30,919 nucleotides of DNA from Candidatus Alistipes excrementipullorum (GTDB lineage: Bacteria > Bacteroidota > Bacteroidia > Bacteroidales > Rikenellaceae). Both the position numbers and the translations under genes were made by a program. The notes beneath the pieces were generated by a model, which was not told where the DNA came from, ran no database searches, and was given only the letters and a program-made list of their open reading frames with translations. Below are positions 1 through 7,437 of this stretch, piece after piece. The stretch lies in contig DXGW01000061.1 in assembly GCA_019113665.1 (NCBI GenBank), forward strand, positions 1-30,919, read 5' to 3'. Position 1 is the first letter of the stretch, and every line of letters begins with the position of its first letter.

Positions 1-330
1 AGTGACATGGAATGGGACACGGCACACAAAGCCGGCGACATATTGAACGACTGTTTTACAATTTCGTACAGGAGTTACGCCGACTTTATCGAAAGCGGCT
101 ATGCCGAGGCGGAAAAGGCAAGCGTCGACAGGGTACGCACCGTTCCGATCGACGAACTGAAGGAGAACGACCTCAGGCTGCTGCGAAACTGGCCCGACAG
201 CAAGACTCCGATATTCGCATTCAAATCCACAACTCCGCCGACAGTCGCGGGTACGCACAACCTGAGCATTACGCTGTATCTCGATGACGGTACGACAAGG
301 ACAGGCTCTGTCGAAACTGTTATACAATAA
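1..330 (+). CDS. Lipoprotein-like protein of unknown function, 5' end cut by window edge
   Basis: Only the last 109 residues are visible; the reading frame is open from base 1, so the true start lies upstream and the ATG at 7 is probably internal. The visible part aligns with the C-terminal half of the next gene: both have an LND-(x)3-I-x-YRS-(x)4-(F/Y)IESGY segment, an NDLRL segment and the same ending LYLDDGTTRTGSVET. The two genes are therefore tandem paralogs. The family resembles uncharacterised Bacteroidetes proteins of about 220-250 residues (possibly DUF5034, recalled, not checked). By analogy with its neighbour it should be a membrane-anchored periplasmic lipoprotein, but the signal peptide is outside the window. 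No function can be assigned. Confidence 0.75.
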   Translation, partial: SDMEWDTAHKAGDILNDCFTISYRSYADFIESGYAEAEKASVDRVRTVPIDELKENDLRLLRNWPDSKTPIFAFKSTTPPTVAGTHNLSITLYLDDGTTRTGSVETVIQ

Positions 331-385
331 GATATTTTTTCCGGCGGAAAGTTCAGAAACCGACTGCCTATAATTCAATGATTTT

Positions 386-1132
386 ATGAAAAAGAGCCTA
401 ATCATTATTCTGGCGACGGCACTCTGCTGCGTTTCCTGCATGAGAAAACTAATCTATATGGATCGCTTTTCGTATGTCGGAGAATATTTCCAAGCAAGCC
501 AGTCGCCACAGTTCGAATACGTTATTGAGGACAACTCATTGACTCTGACATGCAAGATATGGAGCGGGCCGGAGGTCGGATACATTCAATACGCCAACCC
601 TGAGAAGTTCGATTATTTCAAGAAACTTTGCGCAAAATACGGAGATACCGGATACAATCGCACAACGGATGACCAGACTTATGCTTATCCGGCCTCATGC
701 GCAAACACGATCGCACGTATCGACATAACGAGTGCGAACGACTGGGACGAACAGCATCCGGCCGGTTCATTGCTGAACGATCTGTTCGACATTGAATACA
801 GATCATTCGCCAAGTATATCGAAAGCGGTTACGATGACAGCCTGTTCACCAACAATAACGACGACGATCAAGCTGCGGCCACAAGGAAGCGTATGACACA
901 TCTTGCGTTAGACAACTTTTTTAAAATGACTACGACAAGAAAGCCGTTGAACAAACTCATGGATAACGATCTCAGGCTTATTGTTGCCAGTTACTATACT
1001 CCGTCGCACGAATATCCCCTGCTTATAACCGAGTGTTTGCCGGTTATCGACATGCAGCAAACACTGACCATTAAGCTGTATCTCGATGACGGTACGACAA
1101 GGACAGGCTCTGTCGAAACAGTATTCGAATAG
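386..1132 (+). CDS. Lipoprotein of unknown function, paralog of the preceding gene
   Basis: A 248-residue protein that begins with a lipoprotein signal peptide: MKK, a hydrophobic stretch, then a lipobox ending at Cys18 (CVSC). The residues after the cysteine are basic and hydrophobic (MRKL), unlike the acidic export signal of surface lipoproteins in this phylum, so a periplasm-facing anchor is inferred. The C-terminal half matches the upstream gene, and the final 45 bases before the divergent last codons are identical in both copies. The gene is AT-rich compared with its neighbours: bases 481-540 have 25 G/C of 60 by hand count, whereas 2341-2400 in cysS have 41 of 60. That fits an accessory or acquired gene. 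No catalytic motif is seen; the fold and role are unknown. Confidence 0.8.
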   Translation: MKKSLIIILATALCCVSCMRKLIYMDRFSYVGEYFQASQSPQFEYVIEDNSLTLTCKIWSGPEVGYIQYANPEKFDYFKKLCAKYGDTGYNRTTDDQTYAYPASCANTIARIDITSANDWDEQHPAGSLLNDLFDIEYRSFAKYIESGYDDSLFTNNNDDDQAAATRKRMTHLALDNFFKMTTTRKPLNKLMDNDLRLIVASYYTPSHEYPLLITECLPVIDMQQTLTIKLYLDDGTTRTGSVETVFE

Positions 1133-1293
1133 ATCATTACCCTCGTTTACGATGGCGGGACACGCGGGGTCGGAAGGCCACGCTTCCCGCCATTGGCGTC
1201 TGTTGCGGCACGAAGCCCCCGCTTTTGGCCGCACGGCGTGCGTATTTGGAAAAAAGTTTGTAAATTTACACCCCGATAAAAAAATCTGTCATT
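1133..1293 (+). other. Structured intergenic region upstream of cysS
   Basis: 161 bases with no gene. It holds two perfect inverted repeats: ATGGCGGGA (1152-1160) with TCCCGCCAT (1185-1193), and TGCGGC (1204-1209) with GCCGCA (1228-1233). Neither is followed by a T-run, so they are not classical terminators, though they may end or stabilise the lipoprotein transcript. The last 50 bases turn AT-rich and contain the possible cysS promoter. Confidence 0.5.
1261..1268 (+). promoter_or_regulatory. Possible -7 element of the cysS promoter
   Basis: TAAATTTA matches the Bacteroidetes TAnnTTTG element except for the last base and sits 25 bases before the cysS ATG. No TTTG lies at the expected 19-21 base distance upstream, so support is weak. 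Confidence 0.25.
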
Positions 1294-2769
1294 ATGGAAA
1301 CCAAACTGCTCCTCTACAACACGCTTACGCGACGCAAGGAGACATTCGAACCGATAAATCCGCCCCATGTGGGCATGTATGTCTGCGGGCCGACGGTCTA
1401 CGGCGATCCGCATCTGGGACATGCACGCCCCGCCATCACTTTCGACCTGCTCTTCCGCTACCTCAAGGCCGAAGGTTACAAGGTGCGCTACGTGCGCAAC
1501 ATCACCGACGTGGGGCACCTCGAACACGATGCCGACGACGGCGAGGACAAGATCGCAAAGAAGGCACGCCTCGAACAGCTTGAACCCATGGAGGTGGCAC
1601 ACTACTATACCGAGCGTTACAAGTCGGCCATGGAGGCGCTCAATGTCGAGTCGCCATCGATCGAGCCGCACGCTTCGGGTCACATAATCGAGCAGATCGA
1701 ATTCATCAAGCGCATCATCGACCACGGCTTCGCATACGAATCCAACGGTTCGATATATTTCGATGTCGAGAAGTACAACGAGAAGTACCACTACGGCAAA
1801 CTCTCGGGGCGCAACCTCGACGACATCGTCACCGACACCCGCAAGCTCGACGGCCAGGAGGACAAGCACCACTCGTTCGACTTCGCCCTGTGGAAGAAGG
1901 CGTCGCCCGAACACATCATGCGCTGGCCCTCGCCATGGAGCGACGGTTTCCCGGGCTGGCACATGGAGTGCTCGGCCATGAGCACGAAGTATCTGGGCGA
2001 GCGTTTCGACATTCACGGCGGTGGCATGGACCTCATGTTCCCCCACCACGAGTGCGAGATCGCGCAGTCGACATCGGCACTCGGCCACGACTCGGCCAAA
2101 TACTGGGTGCACAACAACATGATTACGATCAACGGCCAGAAGATGGGCAAGTCGCTCGGCAACTTCATAACGCTCGAGGAGGTCTTCACCGGAAACCACC
2201 GGCTGCTGGCGCAGGCATACTCGCCCATGACCGTGCGGTTCTTCATACTGCAGGCCCACTACCGCTCGACCCTCGACTTCTCGAACGATGCGCTGCAGGC
2301 TGCCGAGAAGGGTCTCGACCGCATGATGAAGGGTATCGAGGCCCTGGGCAAGATCAAGCCCTCGGCCGCCTCGACGGTCAATCCCGACGAGTTGGCCGCA
2401 CGCTGCGAGGAGTCCATGGCCGACGACCTCAACTCGCCGATGGTCATCTCGGCCCTATTCGACTGGGTGCGCATCATCAACCAGCTTGTCGACGGGCAGC
2501 AAACCATTACGGCCGAAGATCTCGACAAACTGAAGGCTATCTTCAAACGCTGGGCCTTCGACATTCTGGGCCTTCGCGACGAGAAGAGCGCCTCGGCCGC
2601 AGCCGGCAAGGATCTTGTGACGCCGCTGGTCGAGATGCTGCTCGACATCAGGGCTACGGCCAAGGCCAACAGGGACTGGGCCACATCGGACAAGATACGC
2701 GACGGACTTACGGCTGCCGGCATACGTGTCAAGGACCGCAAGGACGGCGTGGACTGGGAAATAGAATAA
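1294..2769 (+). CDS. cysS: Cysteine--tRNA ligase
   Basis: Class Ia aminoacyl-tRNA synthetase that charges tRNA-Cys with cysteine in the cytoplasm. The 491 residues are close to the family length. The HIGH signature is HLGH at 40-43, the KMSKS loop is KMGKS at 283-287, and the zinc ligands typical of CysRS can be placed at Cys31, Cys226, His251 and Glu255 (in GWHMECS and FPHHECE). The C-terminal DALR-type helical region follows to the end. The ATG at 1294 gives the expected short N-terminus before the Rossmann fold. prfB starts 11 bases after the stop, so the two translation genes are probably one operon. The serine-to-glycine change in KMSKS is, as I recall, common in this phylum and is not taken as a defect. 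Confidence 0.97.
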   Translation: METKLLLYNTLTRRKETFEPINPPHVGMYVCGPTVYGDPHLGHARPAITFDLLFRYLKAEGYKVRYVRNITDVGHLEHDADDGEDKIAKKARLEQLEPMEVAHYYTERYKSAMEALNVESPSIEPHASGHIIEQIEFIKRIIDHGFAYESNGSIYFDVEKYNEKYHYGKLSGRNLDDIVTDTRKLDGQEDKHHSFDFALWKKASPEHIMRWPSPWSDGFPGWHMECSAMSTKYLGERFDIHGGGMDLMFPHHECEIAQSTSALGHDSAKYWVHNNMITINGQKMGKSLGNFITLEEVFTGNHRLLAQAYSPMTVRFFILQAHYRSTLDFSNDALQAAEKGLDRMMKGIEALGKIKPSAASTVNPDELAARCEESMADDLNSPMVISALFDWVRIINQLVDGQQTITAEDLDKLKAIFKRWAFDILGLRDEKSASAAAGKDLVTPLVEMLLDIRATAKANRDWATSDKIRDGLTAAGIRVKDRKDGVDWEIE

Positions 2770-2780
2770 CGGACGCATTT

Positions 2781-3893
2781 ATGGTATTACCCGAGCAGAT
2801 AAAGGAGATAACGAAACGTTGCCAGACGTTGGAGCGGTGCCTCGACATGGAGCATCGCCGCATCGAGTTGCAGAACGAGGAGGAGAAGACCCTCGACCCC
2901 GCCTTTTGGGACAACCCCGAGAAGGCCGAGGCGCAGTTGCGCAAGGTGGCCTCGATAAAGAGCTGGGTCGAAGATTACGACAAGGTGGCCAAGCTGGTCG
3001 AGGACCTGTCGCTGATGCCCGACTTCGTCAGGGAGGGGCTGACCACGGAACAGGAGCTCGACGAGCACTATGCCGCCACGGCCGCCGCCGTCGAGAAACT
3101 CGAGCTGCGCAACATGCTGCGCAACGAAGAGGACAAGCTCGGAGCCATAATGGACATAAACGCCGGAGCCGGTGGAACCGAGGCCCTTGACTGGGCATCG
3201 ATGCTGCTGCGCATGTACACACGCTGGGGCGAGGCCCACGGCTACAAGGTCAAGATCCTCGACTATCAGGCCGGCGACGAGGTGGGCGTAAAGTCGTGCA
3301 CCATCGAGTTCGAAGGCGACTATGCATACGGATACCTCAAGAGCGAAAACGGCGTACACCGCATGGTGCGTCTGTCGCCCTTCAACGCCAACAACAAGCG
3401 CCAGACCACGTTCGTATCGGTATTCGTATCGCCGGCCGTGGACGACAGCATCGACATAGTCATCAACCCCGCCGACATCGAGTGGGACACCTACCGTTCG
3501 AGCGGCGCCGGAGGCCAGAACGTCAACAAGGTCGAGACAGGCGTGCGCCTGCGCTATCACGGCAAGGACGCCGATACGGGCGAACCCGTCGAGTTCCTCA
3601 TCGAGAACACGGAGACGCGCTCGCAGCTGATGAACCGCGAGAATGCCATGCGAATCCTCAAGTCGAAACTCTACCAGCGCGAACTGGACAAGCGCATGGC
3701 TACGCAACAGGCGCTCGAGGCGACCAAGAAACGCATCGAATGGGGTTCGCAGATACGTTCATACGTATTCGACGACCGACGCGTGAAGGACCACCGCACG
3801 GGCTGCCAGACATCTAACGTCGAAGCCGTCATGGACGGCGACATCGACGAGTTCATCAAGGCCTACCTGATGGAGTTCGGAGGCAAGGAATAA
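2781..3893 (+). CDS. prfB: Peptide chain release factor 2
   Basis: Recognises UGA and UAA stop codons on the ribosome and triggers peptide release. It is 370 residues long, with the helical N-terminal domain, the SPF specificity tripeptide at 199-201 (RLSPFNANN) and the catalytic GGQ loop at 244-246 (SSGAGGQNVNK). The start chosen is the ATG at 2781, 11 bases after cysS; the frame is open much further upstream inside cysS, but that part is a shadow. Many bacteria carry an in-frame UGA near codon 26 that requires a programmed +1 shift. Here the matching place reads Arg-Cys-Leu-Asp (codons 19-22) with CTC GAC and no stop, so the gene is continuous and this autoregulation is absent. The transcript ends at a strong hairpin at 3911-3946. 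Confidence 0.96.
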   Translation: MVLPEQIKEITKRCQTLERCLDMEHRRIELQNEEEKTLDPAFWDNPEKAEAQLRKVASIKSWVEDYDKVAKLVEDLSLMPDFVREGLTTEQELDEHYAATAAAVEKLELRNMLRNEEDKLGAIMDINAGAGGTEALDWASMLLRMYTRWGEAHGYKVKILDYQAGDEVGVKSCTIEFEGDYAYGYLKSENGVHRMVRLSPFNANNKRQTTFVSVFVSPAVDDSIDIVINPADIEWDTYRSSGAGGQNVNKVETGVRLRYHGKDADTGEPVEFLIENTETRSQLMNRENAMRILKSKLYQRELDKRMATQQALEATKKRIEWGSQIRSYVFDDRRVKDHRTGCQTSNVEAVMDGDIDEFIKAYLMEFGGKE

Positions 3894-3910
3894 TCCGAGC
3901 CGACACGACA

Positions 3911-3946
3911 ATATAAAACGCCAGGCACAAACCTGGCGTTTTATAT
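3911..3946. terminator. Two-way terminator between prfB and the acyl-CoA synthetase gene
   Basis: A perfect 15-base-pair stem (3911-3925 with 3932-3946) around a CACAAA loop. The stem starts ATATAAAACG and ends CGTTTTATAT, so each strand has a T-rich 3' side. It lies between two convergent genes and should serve both. Confidence 0.9.
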
Positions 3947-3964
3947 TTGTATTCAGGGAAAGCG

Positions 3965-5671
3965 TTATGCCTTCTTCTCTTCGGAGTGCGTTGCGTTCTC
4001 CTCCGGCGATGCGGCAGTACCCTTTGCGGCATTGCCGTCTTTCTTGTTGTAGAGGAAGCGCTTGATCTTGTGCGTCGGGGTCTTGACGAACTCCTCCTTC
4101 TCCTCGACCACGTCGCTGATATGCGAGAACTTGTTGACCTTCGAATTGACATATTCGATGATCTCCTTCTTCAGCCCCTCCTTCCAATGCTCGAACTCGT
4201 CGAGCTTGGCACCGAGATTCTCACGCCACTCCTCATACCGAGCCTCAAGGGCATCGGTGTCGAAATGCACGAGAGCCACGAGCTGTCCCTGCTGCTGGGT
4301 AACAACCGACTCGGAGATGTAGACATGCGAATTGAGCACCGTCTCGATGTCCTCCGGGTAGATATTTTCACCGCTGGGGCCTACGATCATGTTCTTGAGG
4401 CGGCCGCGTATATAGAGGAATCCGTCCTCGTCGAAACAGCCGAGGTCGCCCGTGCGGAACCAGCCGTCGGCCGTGAAAGCCTCGGCCGTAGCCTCGGGAT
4501 TCTTGTAGTAGCCGCGCATGACGCTCGGTGTCAATGCTACAATCTCACCCTGACCCGTCTCGGGGTTGACATCGTCAAGCCGCAGTTGGATTCCCTTGCA
4601 GGCAGGACCCGTCGATCCCAACCTCACCTGCGAAGGCGCAGCTCCGGCCAACAACGGGGCCGTCTCGGTCAATCCGTAGCCGATTGCATACGGCACCTTT
4701 GCTTCGAGCAGGAACTTCTCGGTCTGAGAATCGAGCTTCGCACCGCCGATTCCGAGGAACCGCAGGCGGCGTCCGAAGACCTTCATGAGCTTCTTTCCGG
4801 CAACACGGTGCAGGTAGCGGCGTATGAATCCCACCTTGCATATGGCACGCCAGAAGGCATTCGACTCGAACTTCGCCTTGACCTGGCTGCGGTATATCTT
4901 CTCGATTATGAGCGGCACGATGAGCATCACCGTAGGACGCACGTCGCGCAGGGCCGGCAGCAGAACCGACGCCGTCGGCGGACGGTCGAGATACGTCACT
5001 CTTGCGCCGAACGAGAAGGGATATATCAGGCCGATCGAGCACTCGTACGTATGAGACAGCGGCAGCACCGAAAGAAATACGTCGTCCTTTTCGATAGGGA
5101 ATATGTCGAAGTACATCGGCGGCTGCGAACAGATGTTGTAATGCGACAGCATCACGCCCTTGGGCTTGGAGGTCGTTCCGGACGTATAGATTATTACGGC
5201 CAGGTCATCGGGTGTCGGCACCGAGAATTTGCCTTCGGCATGGACACGCTGCGATATCACGCCCAGGTTCTTGGAGCGTATAACGATATTCAGCGAATCA
5301 ACAGTCTTTTTCGATAATTTGGTAAAAAGCTTGTCGGATACCAGAAGGGCCTTAGCCTCGGAGTGGGCGATGATCATGTCGAGTTCGTCACCCGTAAAAT
5401 CCGGAAGTATGGGAACAACCACCATTCCGGCCGTAACCACGGCGAAATAACATACGCCCCAGTTGGGCATGTTGCTGCTGAGCAAAGCCACCTTGTCGCC
5501 TGCATTGAGGCCGGCTGAACGGAGTTTTTCCTGAAGCCGGGCGACCCTGTTGCCTACTTCGGCATAAGTGAGCGTATCGCCCTCCCACATCGTGAAAGCT
5601 ACGCGGTCAGCGTATTTTTTCACGCTTTCATGAAAAACTTCGTAAAGGGTTTTTCCTATGTTATGTTCCAT
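3965..5671 (-). CDS. Long-chain fatty acid--CoA ligase (AMP-dependent synthetase)
   Basis: ANL-superfamily enzyme that activates a carboxylic acid, probably a fatty acid, to acyl-AMP and then acyl-CoA; cytoplasmic or membrane-associated. 568 residues from the ATG at 5671. That start is preferred over an upstream in-frame ATG because it lies about 28 bases after a likely transcription start. The phosphate-binding loop YTSGTTSKPKG is at 162-172, the adenine motif GYGLTET at 331-337, TGD at 407-409, a hinge GRLKN near 423-427, and the catalytic lysine is K535 in TPTHKIKRF. The last 25 residues are a charged, low-complexity tail rich in Lys, Glu and Ala. It stands alone on the minus strand, divergent from queG, with a two-way terminator behind it. 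The substrate chain length cannot be read from the sequence. Confidence 0.9.
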   Translation of the reverse strand: MEHNIGKTLYEVFHESVKKYADRVAFTMWEGDTLTYAEVGNRVARLQEKLRSAGLNAGDKVALLSSNMPNWGVCYFAVVTAGMVVVPILPDFTGDELDMIIAHSEAKALLVSDKLFTKLSKKTVDSLNIVIRSKNLGVISQRVHAEGKFSVPTPDDLAVIIYTSGTTSKPKGVMLSHYNICSQPPMYFDIFPIEKDDVFLSVLPLSHTYECSIGLIYPFSFGARVTYLDRPPTASVLLPALRDVRPTVMLIVPLIIEKIYRSQVKAKFESNAFWRAICKVGFIRRYLHRVAGKKLMKVFGRRLRFLGIGGAKLDSQTEKFLLEAKVPYAIGYGLTETAPLLAGAAPSQVRLGSTGPACKGIQLRLDDVNPETGQGEIVALTPSVMRGYYKNPEATAEAFTADGWFRTGDLGCFDEDGFLYIRGRLKNMIVGPSGENIYPEDIETVLNSHVYISESVVTQQQGQLVALVHFDTDALEARYEEWRENLGAKLDEFEHWKEGLKKEIIEYVNSKVNKFSHISDVVEEKEEFVKTPTHKIKRFLYNKKDGNAAKGTAASPEENATHSEEKKA

Positions 5672-5704
5672 AAAAACTGGTTTTGTACAAACCGCAAATC
5701 GTGT

Positions 5705-5712
5705 CAAAGATA
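5705..5712 (-). promoter_or_regulatory. Probable -7 element for the acyl-CoA synthetase gene
   Basis: The minus strand reads TATCTTTG, a full match to TAnnTTTG, 33 bases before the start codon. No good -33 TTTG is seen at 19-21 bases. It lies about 22 bases from the queG -7 element on the other strand, so the two promoters overlap. Confidence 0.45.
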
Positions 5713-5734
5713 ACACTTTTTCACAAATAATTAT

Positions 5735-5742
5735 TACTTTTG
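5735..5742 (+). promoter_or_regulatory. Probable -7 element for queG
   Basis: TACTTTTG fully matches TAnnTTTG. Only 15 bases separate it from the ATG at 5758, so the leader would be very short. The expected -33 position falls on the opposite-strand -7 element and lacks TTTG. Confidence 0.4.
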
Positions 5743-5757
5743 ACTGAAATTGTGGCC

Positions 5758-6678
5758 ATGGTATCGAGCATTGTCATAAAAAGGATTGCGGCCGAAGTCG
5801 GATTCGACATTTGCGGCGTAACGCGCAGCCGTCATCTTGCGGAAAACGAAGCGTTTTTCCGACGCTGGCTCGACGAAGGGCACTCCGCCGGACTGGACTA
5901 CCTGCAGCACAATCTCGACAAGAGGTTCGACACCTCGCGGCTTGTCGACGGCGCCCGCAGCGTGATTGTCTGCGCCGTCAACTACAAGAACCGTTTCAGC
6001 GACGGTTATCCCGAAGGTTTCCGCACCAAAATAGCATCGTACGCCTGCAACCGCGACTATCACAAGAGCCTGAAGAAGATGTTGCAGCGCATGTTCGCGC
6101 TTCTGCAGGAGGAGTTTCCGGGGATCGGCGGCCGCGTCTTTACGGACTCGGCCCCGCTGCTCGAAAAACAGCTCGCCGTCGAGGCCGGTCTCGGCTGGAT
6201 CGGGCGGCAGTCGCTGCTGGTCACCCAGCAATACGGCACGTTCGTACTCCTCGGCGAAATCGTCATCGACGATGATGCCGACGCATACGACTCCCCAGTC
6301 GCCGGAGTGCACTGCGGCGAATGCAGGCGCTGCGTCGACGCATGCCCCAACGGGGCCATCTTGCCCGACCGCTGCATCGACGCCTCGCGGTGCATATCAT
6401 GCGCCACGATCGAGAACGCAGTGCCGGCCTCCACCGGGCTTGCGGGTTGGGTGTTCGGTTGCGACGAATGCCAGAGTTGCTGTCCATACAACAGGAATAC
6501 GCCATACCACCGCAACGCCGAGTTCGACCCGAAGTTCGACCCGACGGCGATGACATGCGAGCAGTGGCTCGGCATGGGCGAAGAAGAGTTCGCCCGCCGA
6601 TTTGCCGGTACTCCGCTCATGCGCAGCGGTTCCGAACTGCTCAGACGCAATGTTTTAAGGAATCTTTCGGAAGATTAG
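5758..6678 (+). CDS. queG: Epoxyqueuosine reductase
   Basis: Reduces epoxyqueuosine to queuosine in the wobble position of tRNAs with GUN anticodons, using cobalamin and two [4Fe-4S] clusters. 306 residues from the ATG at 5758; a TTG further upstream in frame would overlap the promoter. The catalytic aspartate is probably Asp130 in FTDSAPLLEK. The first cluster motif is Cys186, 189, 192 and 196 (CxxCxxCxxxCP); the second uses Cys212, Cys235, Cys238 and Cys242. The protein lacks the C-terminal HEAT repeats of longer QueG proteins, which is common in this phylum. Its stop codon overlaps that of the convergent transglycosylase gene by three bases, leaving no room for a terminator between them. 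Confidence 0.93.
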   Translation: MVSSIVIKRIAAEVGFDICGVTRSRHLAENEAFFRRWLDEGHSAGLDYLQHNLDKRFDTSRLVDGARSVIVCAVNYKNRFSDGYPEGFRTKIASYACNRDYHKSLKKMLQRMFALLQEEFPGIGGRVFTDSAPLLEKQLAVEAGLGWIGRQSLLVTQQYGTFVLLGEIVIDDDADAYDSPVAGVHCGECRRCVDACPNGAILPDRCIDASRCISCATIENAVPASTGLAGWVFGCDECQSCCPYNRNTPYHRNAEFDPKFDPTAMTCEQWLGMGEEEFARRFAGTPLMRSGSELLRRNVLRNLSED

Positions 6679-7397
6679 CGCAGTGAGGCCACCTCGTCGC
6701 CGTCAGCATCGCCGTCAGCCATACGGCAATACTTCTCGTAACGCTTCATGACCGTTCGCACGTAGGCGGTTGTCTGTTTCCCGCCGCTGAACTTACCGTA
6801 CGACACCACGTCCTGCTCATAGTAAGCCGGATCGGCCTTGAGAGCAAGATAACGCGACACCACGTCCCACGAATTCATATCTTCACCGTGGGCACGCGCC
6901 AGGCGGCGGGCGTCGCTGACATGTCCGAGCCCGCCGTTGTAGCAGGCAAGGACGATACCCAGACTGTCTTCACGCGAAATGGCGTTAGGCAGCTGGACCA
7001 TCGAATCTATCTCCTCGAGCAGCATGGCCGCAACACGCACGTTGTTATGCGGATCCTGCAGCTCTTCTGCCGTCAGCCCGAAATGCTCACCTATGCTTGG
7101 CATTATCTGCATGAGGCCGACAGCCCCGCGCGACGACACTGCATCGGCGCGGAAATGGGATTCGGTATGGGCTATGGCACTCAACAGACGCCAGTCTATA
7201 CCGGACTCCCGCCCCACCGATTTCATTATGTCGTCATAATCCGAGATTGTTTTGTTGCCGCCGGTGCGGATCGTGCACTTGTCGGCCACGACACTCCTGT
7301 TCGACAACGAGGAGCATTCGGGCACACTCAGTACGGTTGAAAGGGCGGTAAGGGAGACTACAACGGACAATAATGTCGACAATGTTTTCTTTAACAT
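6675..7397 (-). CDS. Lytic transglycosylase, SLT domain (MltF-like)
   Basis: Cleaves peptidoglycan glycan strands to form 1,6-anhydromuramic acid ends; acts in the periplasm. 240 residues with a hydrophobic N-terminal segment (residues 5-25) that looks like a signal peptide or anchor. A cysteine at 28 follows PE, which is not a good lipobox. The SLT catalytic domain covers about 52-215: catalytic Glu79 in AHTESHF, GAVGLMQIMP at 91-100, and ACYNGG at 151-156. There is no extracellular solute-binding domain as in full MltF, only the catalytic half. It is last in a likely pssA/porin/transglycosylase operon (40 bases after the porin). It converges on queG, the two stop codons sharing the bases TTAG. 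Confidence 0.9.
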   Translation of the reverse strand: MLKKTLSTLLSVVVSLTALSTVLSVPECSSLSNRSVVADKCTIRTGGNKTISDYDDIMKSVGRESGIDWRLLSAIAHTESHFRADAVSSRGAVGLMQIMPSIGEHFGLTAEELQDPHNNVRVAAMLLEEIDSMVQLPNAISREDSLGIVLACYNGGLGHVSDARRLARAHGEDMNSWDVVSRYLALKADPAYYEQDVVSYGKFSGGKQTTAYVRTVMKRYEKYCRMADGDADGDEVASLR

Positions 7398-7437
7398 ACG
7401 AAAATCGTTTGAGATTCATTCGGCATACCGTGCGGGA

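Noticed and set aside
1133..1293. Possible T-box or riboswitch in front of cysS
   Set aside because: No T-box sequence (AGGGTGGNACCGCG-like) or specifier-loop pattern is visible, and T-boxes are not expected in Bacteroidetes; only simple inverted repeats are seen.
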